Below are positions 53,491-61,460 of a stretch of DNA of 64,000 nt, one piece after another. The number at the start of each line of letters is the position of its first letter. Position 1 is the stretch's first letter. The notes beneath the pieces are model-generated. The model was not told the DNA's origin. It did not search any database and was given only the letters and a program-made list of their open reading frames with translations. Origin of the DNA: Labrenzia sp. THAF82 (GTDB lineage Bacteria > Pseudomonadota > Alphaproteobacteria > Rhizobiales > Stappiaceae); the NCBI RefSeq assembly GCF_009363435.1, contig NZ_CP045354.1:252001-316000 (forward strand). The letters are read 5' to 3'. The position numbers were made by a program, and so were the translations under genes.

Positions 53491-55074
53491 TCAGTTCTTG
53501 GTCACAAAGCGGAACTTGAACTGGTTGTCGGCCCGCTGAACCAGCTCGACATTGTCAGCAACACCCCAGGCAAGGCCCTGCTGGTGAAGCGGAATGTAAT
53601 ACGCGTTGTCGTGGCTGATCTGGTAAGCGTTTTCAATCAGGCCATCGCGTTTTTCCGGATCGACTTCCACAAGGATTTCCTTGGTCAGGCTGTCGATTTT
53701 CTCGTCGCAGAAACCGCCGAGGTTGAAGGGAGAGCCAGTTCCGGCTTCATCACGGCAGTTCATCAGGTTGGAAAGTACGTTCCAGCTGTCGAGAGAACCA
53801 GGTGTCCAACCCAGCAGATAGAACGACGTGTCGAAATTGCCTGATGCCAGCACCTTGGCAAAGTACTTTGCCTTCGGCTGTGCGTTCAGATCAACTTTCA
53901 CACCGATGCGCGCCAGCATGGCGGCCACTGCCTGACAGATTGCTTCATCGTTGACGTAACGATCATTCGGGCAATCCATGCCAACCGTAAAGCCGTCTGC
54001 GTAGCCTGCCTCTGCAAGAAGAGCCTTCGCGGCTTCCGGATCATAGGGATACCGCTCGAATGCACCCGCCTTTGAGAAAAGGAACGGAGAAATCATGATT
54101 GCCGACGGTGTCGACAGATCCCGCATGACCTTCTTCTTGATGCCTTCAATATCGATTGCCTGATAGAACGCTTTGCGCACCTTGGCATCTTTGAACGGGT
54201 TCTTGCCCTTGACGTCCGAATAGAGCAGCTCGTCACGCATCTGATCCATGCCGAGGAAGATCGTGCGCAATTCGGGACCGGTCAGTGCAACGGTACCAGC
54301 GTTGTCATTGATCCGCTTGATGTCCTGAACCGGGATCGGATACACCATGTCCAATTCGCCGGACAATAGGGCGGCAACCCGGGTCGCGTCAGATGAAATC
54401 GGTGTAAATTCGACCGTATCGAGATTGTGTGTCGGAGTATCCCACCAACCGTCGTTTTTCTCATAAACCGTTTTCACACCAGCTTCATGGCTGGCAACCT
54501 TGAAGGGACCAGTGCCGTTGGCATTGAGAGCTGCGAAATTTGCCGTGGAATCGGAAGCCGAGGTCACCTTGACCGCGTCGTTCTCAACCGTCCACTCCTT
54601 GTCCATGATGTAGAAGGTGTCCCATTCGTAATGCAGGATGGGATTTGGACCTGAAAGAACGAAATCGACCGTGTGGTCGTCCACAATCTCGACTTTGGCG
54701 TCGGCTGGAACACGGGTCGTCAGATCAGACCCCTCTGACTGAACACGCTCGACCGAAAATGCCACGTCTTCCGCCGTGAAATCATTGCCGTTGTGGAATT
54801 TCACGTCTTTGCGCAAATAGAAGCGCCAACGGTTCGGTTCCACAATCTCCCAACGTTCGGCCAGCGCCGGCTCGATGGCCAGATCCGAACCCCTGCGTGT
54901 CAAACCTTCATAGACATTGCCAAGCGACGACAATGTGAATGTTTCGTTCAAAGTATAAGGATCCAGGTTGTTCAAGGTGCCCTGAAACGCAAACTTGAGT
55001 GTTTCAGCCTGCACGGCCGAACCTGCTCCTGCCGTCAGCAATGCTGCGGCGGCCACGATTGATTTGGTTTTCAT
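53491..55074 (-). CDS. Peptide ABC transporter solute-binding protein (family 5)
   Basis: A 527-residue periplasmic protein with a signal peptide (about 1-23, AGSAVQAE) and the SBP_bac_5 fold. LAERWEIVEPNRWRFYLRKDVKFHNGNDFTAEDVAFSVER near residues 68-110 is the hallmark block of dipeptide-binding proteins. Ligands are probably peptides or related compounds; the actual one cannot be read. It is first in the transporter set. Confidence 0.94.
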   Translation of the reverse strand: MKTKSIVAAAALLTAGAGSAVQAETLKFAFQGTLNNLDPYTLNETFTLSSLGNVYEGLTRRGSDLAIEPALAERWEIVEPNRWRFYLRKDVKFHNGNDFTAEDVAFSVERVQSEGSDLTTRVPADAKVEIVDDHTVDFVLSGPNPILHYEWDTFYIMDKEWTVENDAVKVTSASDSTANFAALNANGTGPFKVASHEAGVKTVYEKNDGWWDTPTHNLDTVEFTPISSDATRVAALLSGELDMVYPIPVQDIKRINDNAGTVALTGPELRTIFLGMDQMRDELLYSDVKGKNPFKDAKVRKAFYQAIDIEGIKKKVMRDLSTPSAIMISPFLFSKAGAFERYPYDPEAAKALLAEAGYADGFTVGMDCPNDRYVNDEAICQAVAAMLARIGVKVDLNAQPKAKYFAKVLASGNFDTSFYLLGWTPGSLDSWNVLSNLMNCRDEAGTGSPFNLGGFCDEKIDSLTKEILVEVDPEKRDGLIENAYQISHDNAYYIPLHQQGLAWGVADNVELVQRADNQFKFRFVTKN

Positions 55075-55206
55075 TTTCCCCTCTTTTTCTTCCGAAAGCC
55101 GGAATTCACAGATGCACGGCTACTGGTTTCAGTATTGTCCGCACGCCTGAATTGACTGAACTATGACACTGTAACTGTCTGTGTTCAAACCTGTTTGGGC
55201 AGGAAA

Positions 55207-56364
55207 TTACGTCATCTCTCCTGCGAGCCTGTCCAGAAAGGCCGAACAACGATCGAGTTCGGCCAATTCAATATACTCGTCGGGCTGATGCGCCTGATCG
55301 ATCGACCCCGGACCACAGACCACTGTCGACAGTCCGTGTTCCTGAAAAATTCCGCCCTCCGTGGCGTAGACCACGACATGCCGCGCGTTGTCGCCTGTCA
55401 ACCGTCGCACTGTCCGTTCCGCCAAACCGTCGTCTTCCTCTGTCAACCCTGGAACATTGGCGATCACCTCGATATTGATCCGGCAGTTTTCAGAGATAGC
55501 CTGCATTCCCGGCAGGACCTCGGTCTCAATAAAACTGCGATACGCATTCAGCCAGTTTTCAGCATTGTCACCCGGAAGCAGCCGGATATCGGTTATAAAC
55601 TCGCAGCGTTCCGCGGTAATATTGTGCGCCTCACCACCAGCGATCTGTCCACAGTGCAGCGTTGTAAAAGGAGGTTCAAAAGGACACTCGGGATCTGCCG
55701 CCGCCTTGTTTTCGGCCGTCTTGGCATCCATCCAGGAGATCAATCGAGCTGCCGTGGAAATCGCCGATACGCCGCGATGAAGCTGGCTGGAATGAACTGG
55801 ATACCCCTGGATACTGGTTTTGAAAACCACAATCCCCTTATGACCCGTAACGACTTTCATATTTGTCGGCTCGCCGACGACAACGAGATCGGGTCGCGAT
55901 CCCCTGGACAGGAGATCTCGAATAAGGGGTGGTGCACCGAGGCAACCAACTTCCTCATCATAAGAAAGCGCAATGTGTATCGGACTTTTGAGTTCCGTTG
56001 CCAGAAAGTCGGGCACCTTTGCAAGAACCGTCGCGGCAAATCCCTTCATGTCCGCTGAGCCCCGGCCAAAAAGCCGGTCACCATCCACCCAGGCCGCAAA
56101 GGGATCCTTCGACCAGGCCTGACCCTGCACCGGCACCACATCCGTATGGGCGGATAGAACCACACCGCCATCCCGCTCGGGACCTATGGTGGCATGGAGC
56201 GCTGCCTTTTGACCGGTATCGTCTGGCACCCGTGTCGACGAAACACCATGGCTTTCCAGATAGTCTTCGACAAAGGCAATCAAACCAAGATTGCTTTGAT
56301 CGGACACGGTGTTAAAGGAGATCAGCTTCTCCAGCATCTCCCGCGGCGTATAGATACGGCTCAC
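55207..56364 (-). CDS. argE: M20 deacylase, acetylornithine deacetylase (ArgE) type
   Basis: A 385-residue M20 metallopeptidase-family deacylase. The zinc site is visible in LSAHTDVVPVQGQAW and LFGRGSADMKGFAATVLA, with catalytic SYDEEVGCLGAPPLI. Its length and VVGEPTNMKVVTGHKGI block match ArgE-like enzymes that remove N-acetyl from N-acetylornithine. Placement directly before a peptide transporter suggests it may instead hydrolyse N-acylated amino acids delivered by that transporter. The gap to the binding-protein gene is 132 bases, so they may have separate promoters. Confidence 0.88.
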   Translation of the reverse strand: MSRIYTPREMLEKLISFNTVSDQSNLGLIAFVEDYLESHGVSSTRVPDDTGQKAALHATIGPERDGGVVLSAHTDVVPVQGQAWSKDPFAAWVDGDRLFGRGSADMKGFAATVLAKVPDFLATELKSPIHIALSYDEEVGCLGAPPLIRDLLSRGSRPDLVVVGEPTNMKVVTGHKGIVVFKTSIQGYPVHSSQLHRGVSAISTAARLISWMDAKTAENKAAADPECPFEPPFTTLHCGQIAGGEAHNITAERCEFITDIRLLPGDNAENWLNAYRSFIETEVLPGMQAISENCRINIEVIANVPGLTEEDDGLAERTVRRLTGDNARHVVVYATEGGIFQEHGLSTVVCGPGSIDQAHQPDEYIELAELDRCSAFLDRLAGEMT

Positions 56365-56382
56365 GTAACCTCCGGTTTGTCG

Positions 56383-58107
56383 TCAGGCGTCGGTGGGAGC
56401 ATCCCCCGGCAATCTCAGTCCATCTAAACTTTTCATAGCAAAGATCTGCAAGGGAATTTCCTTGCCTCTGAGCTTGATTTCCGCTGTTTCTGCACCGGTA
56501 ATGCCAGCTTCCGCAGCGTCGACAACGGCTTTCGAGACGACCAGAAAACTGCCATGATCCTTGTTTGCAGTCTCCAAGCGGCTTGCCGTGTTCACAACAT
56601 CACCAAGCGCGGTCAAGCCACCAGCTGAACCGGCCGAACCGATGCGACCCAAAATAGCCGGCCCGAGATGAAGTCCGATGCCCAGCCTGATCGGGTCATG
56701 AAACTGCGGCCCCTTTTCGGAATCCAGCGATTGCATCACCGCTTCTATGCGCCTTGCTGCACGCAGGGCCTGGCAAGCGCCCGTTTGCGGTCCGGTATCC
56801 ATGCCGAAGATTGCCATGATGCCATCGCCGATGAACTTGTCGACATAACCGCCTTCGGCACGGATGGCTGAAGACGCCTGGTCGAGGTACTCGTTCAGAA
56901 GATGCACAACGTCATAGGCCAGCTGGGATTCTGTAATGCCGGTGAAGTTGCGCAGGTCCACAAACATGACCGCGACTTCCTGTTCGACGCCCCAGTAATA
57001 GGCATCCTGAAGGTTTTCGCCACTTGTGCCTTTGGCTTTGACCGGAACCAGAGGCTGCACCGAAATGTTCTTCTGTGGCCGGACTTGGCATGCCAGCCTC
57101 ACATCTTCGTTTGCGCCGATCCTTGCAAGAACGGATGCCTCAGCGTCACTTGGCTGGCCAAGGGCTGTCGCCCCCCCCAGCACCTTGACCCGGCAGGTGG
57201 AACAGCGCGCCCGTCCTCCGCAAACGGAGGCAATCGGGATATCATTCATGCGGCTGATTTCAAGGAGCGTTGCACCCGGTTGTGCCTTGATGGAAAGTCC
57301 ACCGGGAAAGTCGATCGAGAGGTTCCGCGCCCTCAAGCTGAAAAGATAGCGGATCAGGATCGCCAGCAGACTTACGGCAATCAGTCCTAAGGCAACGGAG
57401 CGAATTTGCACAATCGCCTCTCGGGCCCAGAGCTGCTGTTCTTCGGTGATCTTGACAGCGATGTCCTGGGTCAGGGCCAGACGACGCGCCGCTTCAATCC
57501 ATCCCCAGATCGAGGCAACCGGCAAAGCAACCGCAAAAACGGCAATTGCGGGCATCACACGAGAATAAAACGGATAAAGCCTTAGCCAGAAATGCAATCC
57601 CAGCATTGAATGGATCCAGACAATCAGCAACAGGATTGACTGCCCAAGAGCGTGATTGGGCCAAAGTATTGTGAGCATTTGCGAATAGGTCGGAGAAAAG
57701 TCAAATGCGTTTGCAAGGCCCATGGTTGTCGTGATGTGCGGTATCAGCAGCCATGGAATATAAAGGCCGAGCGTGAGTTGCACGAACTCCCAGCGCGACA
57801 TCTTCAACGTCCGTCTTTTGCTTGTCCGCCACAAGGCAAGGCCGACATGTGTGAGCGCAGCGATGCTGAGTACACTTTCGCCAAGCACACTGCGCCAGAC
57901 CCAGTAGTGCCAGAAAGACGCCTTGTTCATCACATCAAATGAGACAATACCGAGGGCATGATTGATGAAGTGGCTCAGGCAAAAGGCAAAAAGGATCAAA
58001 CCACTCCACAGCTGCAAGCGTTGTGGCCAGGTACCCGATCCCGGCGTAGCGGCATTTTTGGGGTCTTGCGCGTTTTCGGAAACAGATGTTGTTCCGGGAA
58101 CGGTCAT
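56383..58107 (-). CDS. Class III adenylate cyclase with six-helix membrane anchor and [2Fe-2S] ferredoxin domain
   Basis: A 574-residue protein. Six hydrophobic segments (about 33-53, 74-94, 112-132, 157-177, 184-203, 236-256) contain several membrane histidines (for example His46, 50, 87, 124, 166, 172), as in the diheme-B anchor of rhizobial CyaC. A plant-type ferredoxin domain follows with C296-x5-C302-x2-C305 and C340. The cyclase catalytic domain begins MFVDLRNFTG (Asp384) with FIGDGIMAIFG near residue 423. This makes cAMP synthesis dependent on the redox state. It is transcribed upstream of argE, with an 18-base gap. The start is the ATG at 58107. Confidence 0.9.
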   Translation of the reverse strand: MTVPGTTSVSENAQDPKNAATPGSGTWPQRLQLWSGLILFAFCLSHFINHALGIVSFDVMNKASFWHYWVWRSVLGESVLSIAALTHVGLALWRTSKRRTLKMSRWEFVQLTLGLYIPWLLIPHITTTMGLANAFDFSPTYSQMLTILWPNHALGQSILLLIVWIHSMLGLHFWLRLYPFYSRVMPAIAVFAVALPVASIWGWIEAARRLALTQDIAVKITEEQQLWAREAIVQIRSVALGLIAVSLLAILIRYLFSLRARNLSIDFPGGLSIKAQPGATLLEISRMNDIPIASVCGGRARCSTCRVKVLGGATALGQPSDAEASVLARIGANEDVRLACQVRPQKNISVQPLVPVKAKGTSGENLQDAYYWGVEQEVAVMFVDLRNFTGITESQLAYDVVHLLNEYLDQASSAIRAEGGYVDKFIGDGIMAIFGMDTGPQTGACQALRAARRIEAVMQSLDSEKGPQFHDPIRLGIGLHLGPAILGRIGSAGSAGGLTALGDVVNTASRLETANKDHGSFLVVSKAVVDAAEAGITGAETAEIKLRGKEIPLQIFAMKSLDGLRLPGDAPTDA

Positions 58108-58318
58108 CGTGCCGTAACGTCCTCTCCGCTTGATAGTCTCGATCCAAAAAAGCGCAGGCAAGGCGCCAGATTACTTCGCGTCTAAAGATCAGTGACCCGA
58201 GAGTCAGGTTCGGTCAAGCCGGATAGTGGAAAGAATTCAGCAACAAACGTTGCCCTCTTGAAACGCGCTTCTTTAACGGCAAGTGTCCTGCAGGACGAAT
58301 ATACAGGGACGCCAATTC

Positions 58319-58678
58319 ATGAAGCTATACGGAATCAAGAACTGCGACACGGTCAAAAAAGCGCGGAAATTTCTGGAAGAAGCCGGGGTTTCCTATGATT
58401 TCCACGACTACAAGAAAGATGGTGTGGATGCGGACAAACTCGCCAAATTTGTCGGTGAGTTTGGCTGGGACTCGATCTTGAACAAGCGAGGAACCACTTG
58501 GCGCCGCCTTGATGAGGCAACCCAGGAAGGCGTGACAGACGCCAAGAGCGCACTCGATGTCATGATCGAGCACCCATCAGTCATCAAGCGACCGATTGTT
58601 GAAGGCGAAGCGAAGAACTTTGTCGGATTTGACCCCGTGGCCTGGGAAATGGCCCTCGAACTCGGCGAACTGAAGTAG
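58319..58678 (+). CDS. YffB/ArsC-family thioredoxin-fold protein
   Basis: A 119-residue ArsC-like protein: KLYGIKNCDTVKKARKFLE (Cys at residue 8), a WDSILNKRGTTWRRL block, and the RPI loop (VIKRPIVEG). These belong to the Spx/ArsC/YffB group of GSH-dependent or regulatory thioredoxin-fold proteins; YffB's role is not settled. The start is at the ATG at 58319 with AGGGAC upstream. It is divergent from the cyclase gene. Confidence 0.9.
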   Translation: MKLYGIKNCDTVKKARKFLEEAGVSYDFHDYKKDGVDADKLAKFVGEFGWDSILNKRGTTWRRLDEATQEGVTDAKSALDVMIEHPSVIKRPIVEGEAKNFVGFDPVAWEMALELGELK

Positions 58679-58687
58679 CTGCCAAGT

Positions 58688-59104
58688 TTACCAGGTGCGG
58701 CGTGGACCGGTGTCGATGTGATAGTGACCGGAAGAATAGTGCTTGTAACCGCCGACTTCCCTTTGCGATTTCAGGAATGCAATAACCGAAGACGGGTTTC
58801 CGGCCACTGAAAAATCAACGGCCTGACAATTCAGGTGGTAGGAATCCTTCGCGCCGCCCTTCCACCAGTTTTCCAGCCACCACCGCTTGGTGGAATGAAC
58901 CGTGACCTTGCCATACCGTTTGGCAACGCGATTCAGCACCTTTTTGAGCTTGCGCGGAACACACCAGGCGGTGTCGTTGTAGTTGATCGAATTGTGGGAG
59001 GCCGTCATCCAGCCCATGCCGGAGACACCCGCGACGGTGCCGCAACCTGCTAGAGCGGTGATCAATCCGAGAAAAACTGTCCAAGCTAAGACGCGCTGAC
59101 GCAT
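58688..59104 (-). CDS. M15-family (VanY/D-Ala-D-Ala carboxypeptidase-like) lipoprotein
   Basis: A 138-residue protein with a lipoprotein signal (LITALAGC, lipobox Cys about residue 21) and an M15 peptidase domain of the Peptidase_M15_3 type. SYHLNCQAVDFS (about 91-102, the SxHxxG-like zinc site with GxA replaced by CQA) and GHYHIDTG near the C-terminus supply the metal ligands. It is probably an outer-membrane-anchored peptidoglycan hydrolase. The Cys in place of the usual Gly is unusual. It converges with the YffB-like gene. Confidence 0.85.
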   Translation of the reverse strand: MRQRVLAWTVFLGLITALAGCGTVAGVSGMGWMTASHNSINYNDTAWCVPRKLKKVLNRVAKRYGKVTVHSTKRWWLENWWKGGAKDSYHLNCQAVDFSVAGNPSSVIAFLKSQREVGGYKHYSSGHYHIDTGPRRTW

Positions 59105-59296
59105 AACTGGCGGGCCCTGTCGATTATCGGTTGCAATACACTCCCCGCACCAAGGTCCCGGAATTTGATTAAAATTTGAATGAAAAACGTGGTTAACAAA
59201 GATAAGAAACAAATGTTTCAGGATTCGGCAATTTCTGATACAAATGTCACAAAGCCGCCTGCCATGATATCTGACCCTCCTTCCGGAAATTGAATT

Positions 59297-60613
59297 ATGT
59301 CCCATGTTTTTCCCCGCCATACCAAAGCCAATCCACCCGTCGCCACTCAAGGCGATGGCTGCTATATCATTGATAAAAATGGGAAAAAGTACTTTGACGG
59401 ATCCGGCGGTGCGGCGGTTTCCTGCCTCGGTCACAGCGATCCGGACGTAACGCGAGCAATCAAGGCGCAGGTCGATCAAATCGCCTTCGCTCACACGGGC
59501 TTCTTCACCTCCGAACCTGCAGAGGATCTCGCGAACCACCTGATCGAAGCGGCTCCTGGAAGCCTCGACCGGGTTTATTTCGTTTCTGGCGGATCTGAGG
59601 CGATGGAAGCCGCCCTGAAGTTAGCGCGGCAGTACTTTCTGGAAAAAGGCGAAACCTCTCGGCACCGTGTCATCGCGCGTCGTCAAAGTTATCACGGCAA
59701 CACCCTGGGTGCGCTCGCAACAGGCGGTAACCAGTGGCGGAGAGAGCCATTTGCACCGCTGATGATCGAAACGTCGCATATTTCGGCCTGCTACGAATAT
59801 CGGGGTCGTCGGGATGACGAAACGGCTTTTGACTATGGTCAGCGCGTTGCCAATGAGTTGGAGACGGAAATCGAACGTCTCGGTCCGGAAAATGTCATGG
59901 CCTTCGTTGCAGAGCCGGTCGTCGGGGCGACTGCTGGCGCCGTGCCGCCGGTCGAGGGCTATTTCAAGCGCATCCGCGAGATCTGTGATCAACACGGTGT
60001 TCTTCTGATCCTGGACGAAGTCATGTGCGGAATGGGTCGGACCGGAACGCTTTTCGCATGCGAGCAAGATGATGTGGCCCCTGACATCTTGTGCATCGCC
60101 AAAGGCCTTGGAGCCGGTTACCAGCCTATTGGAGCGATGCTGTGCACGAGCGCAATCTACAAAGCCATTGAGGAAGGCTCAGGTTTCTTTCAGCACGGAC
60201 ACACCTATATCGGCCATCCAACAGCCTGTGCGGCGGCTTTGGCCGTATTCAAAAAACTGCAGGGCGGCATTGCTGATCAAGTCATGCCGATGGGCAGCAA
60301 GCTGGACGCAGCGCTCAAAGACGCCTTCGGCCAGCATGCCAACGTGGGTGACATTCGCGGGCGAGGCCTTTTCCGTGGTCTGGAAATCGTCGAGGACCGT
60401 GGCACCAAATCTCCCTTTGCACCGGCGCGAGGTATCAACAAAGCGCTGAAGAAAGCCGCTTTCGAAGCCGGTCTCATTTGCTATCCGATGGGTGGAACCG
60501 TTGACGGAGTTCAGGGCGACCATGTGCTTCTGGCGCCTCCATTCATCATGAGTGACGCTCAGGTGGACGAAGTCACCGACAAACTGAACCAGGCGTTCAA
60601 AGCAGTCTTTTGA
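59297..60613 (+). CDS. Class III aminotransferase
   Basis: A 438-residue PLP aminotransferase of the omega-amino-acid type (fold I, class III). The PLP lysine is in DILCIAKGLGAGYQPIGAM (Lys269). RRQSYHGNTLGALATGG and LILDEVMCGMGRTGTLFA are standard. The amino donor is unknown. It overlaps into the operon with the BKACE gene that starts 3 bases later. Confidence 0.92.
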   Translation: MSHVFPRHTKANPPVATQGDGCYIIDKNGKKYFDGSGGAAVSCLGHSDPDVTRAIKAQVDQIAFAHTGFFTSEPAEDLANHLIEAAPGSLDRVYFVSGGSEAMEAALKLARQYFLEKGETSRHRVIARRQSYHGNTLGALATGGNQWRREPFAPLMIETSHISACYEYRGRRDDETAFDYGQRVANELETEIERLGPENVMAFVAEPVVGATAGAVPPVEGYFKRIREICDQHGVLLILDEVMCGMGRTGTLFACEQDDVAPDILCIAKGLGAGYQPIGAMLCTSAIYKAIEEGSGFFQHGHTYIGHPTACAAALAVFKKLQGGIADQVMPMGSKLDAALKDAFGQHANVGDIRGRGLFRGLEIVEDRGTKSPFAPARGINKALKKAAFEAGLICYPMGGTVDGVQGDHVLLAPPFIMSDAQVDEVTDKLNQAFKAVF

Positions 60614-60616
60614 AAA

Positions 60617-61456
60617 ATGAAACTGAAAACCTCTTGCAACGCGCTGCCGCTGATCATGGCAGCGCCAAACGGTGCTCGTCGCACAAAAAGAGATCATCCG
60701 GCGTTGCCGGTCACAATTGCGGAAACCGTTGCGGCAGCCAAAAGCTGCTTTGAGGAAGGCGCTGGTGCAATTCACGCCCACGTCCGCAGGCCGGATGGCA
60801 CTCATGTTCTGGATGCCGGGCTCTACCGCGAGCTGCTCGCGGAAATGCGCCTCTCTGTCCCAAGGATGCGGGTCCAAATTACGACAGAAGCAGCAGGGAT
60901 TTATGACGACAAGGCCCAGCGCGACCTTGTCGATGATCTCAAGCCAAGCTGGGTTTCGATTGCGGTGACTGAAATGGTTCCGCACGAAGCTGGTGCAACG
61001 GTGCGGGCATTCTATGAAAGAACCCGTGCCAATGGGACGACGATCCAGCACATTCTCTATCACGCGGAGGACCTGGTTCGTTTTTTCGAACTCGTGAAGG
61101 ACGGCACCATTCCAGGTAAACGGCACCAGCTGCTTTTTGTCCTTGGCCGATACGCCGGCGACCAGGAAAGTACCCCGTCAGATTTGACGCCGTACCTGAA
61201 CACACTTGAAACGCACCCTGCAGATCTGGAACTTGATTGGGCCGTATGTGCCTTTGGTCATCAGGAAACCGATTGTTTGGTCTCGGCAATCAGGAATGGC
61301 GGCAAGGCACGCATCGGCCTTGAGAACGGGCTTTGGAACCGAGATGGCCTGCTGGCCGAGAACAATGCCGATCGGGTGCGTGATCTCGTGCACGCGCTTG
61401 AGAATGAGCACTGGTTCGAGCCGGAAGAACTCCGACCCGAACAGGCAGGACTTTAG
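60617..61456 (+). CDS. Beta-keto acid cleavage enzyme (BKACE, KCE family)
   Basis: A 279-residue Zn-dependent TIM-barrel enzyme of the 3-keto-5-aminohexanoate cleavage (Kce/BKACE) family, which reacts a beta-keto acid with acetyl-CoA to give acetoacetate and a CoA ester. The HxH metal site is in GAGAIHAHVRRPDGTHVLD (about residues 51-69), with later conserved residues in RIGLENGLWNRDG. The specific beta-keto acid is not known. Tight coupling to a class III aminotransferase suggests the pair degrade a beta- or gamma-amino acid. Confidence 0.88.
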   Translation: MKLKTSCNALPLIMAAPNGARRTKRDHPALPVTIAETVAAAKSCFEEGAGAIHAHVRRPDGTHVLDAGLYRELLAEMRLSVPRMRVQITTEAAGIYDDKAQRDLVDDLKPSWVSIAVTEMVPHEAGATVRAFYERTRANGTTIQHILYHAEDLVRFFELVKDGTIPGKRHQLLFVLGRYAGDQESTPSDLTPYLNTLETHPADLELDWAVCAFGHQETDCLVSAIRNGGKARIGLENGLWNRDGLLAENNADRVRDLVHALENEHWFEPEELRPEQAGL

Positions 61457-61460
61457 GCTA

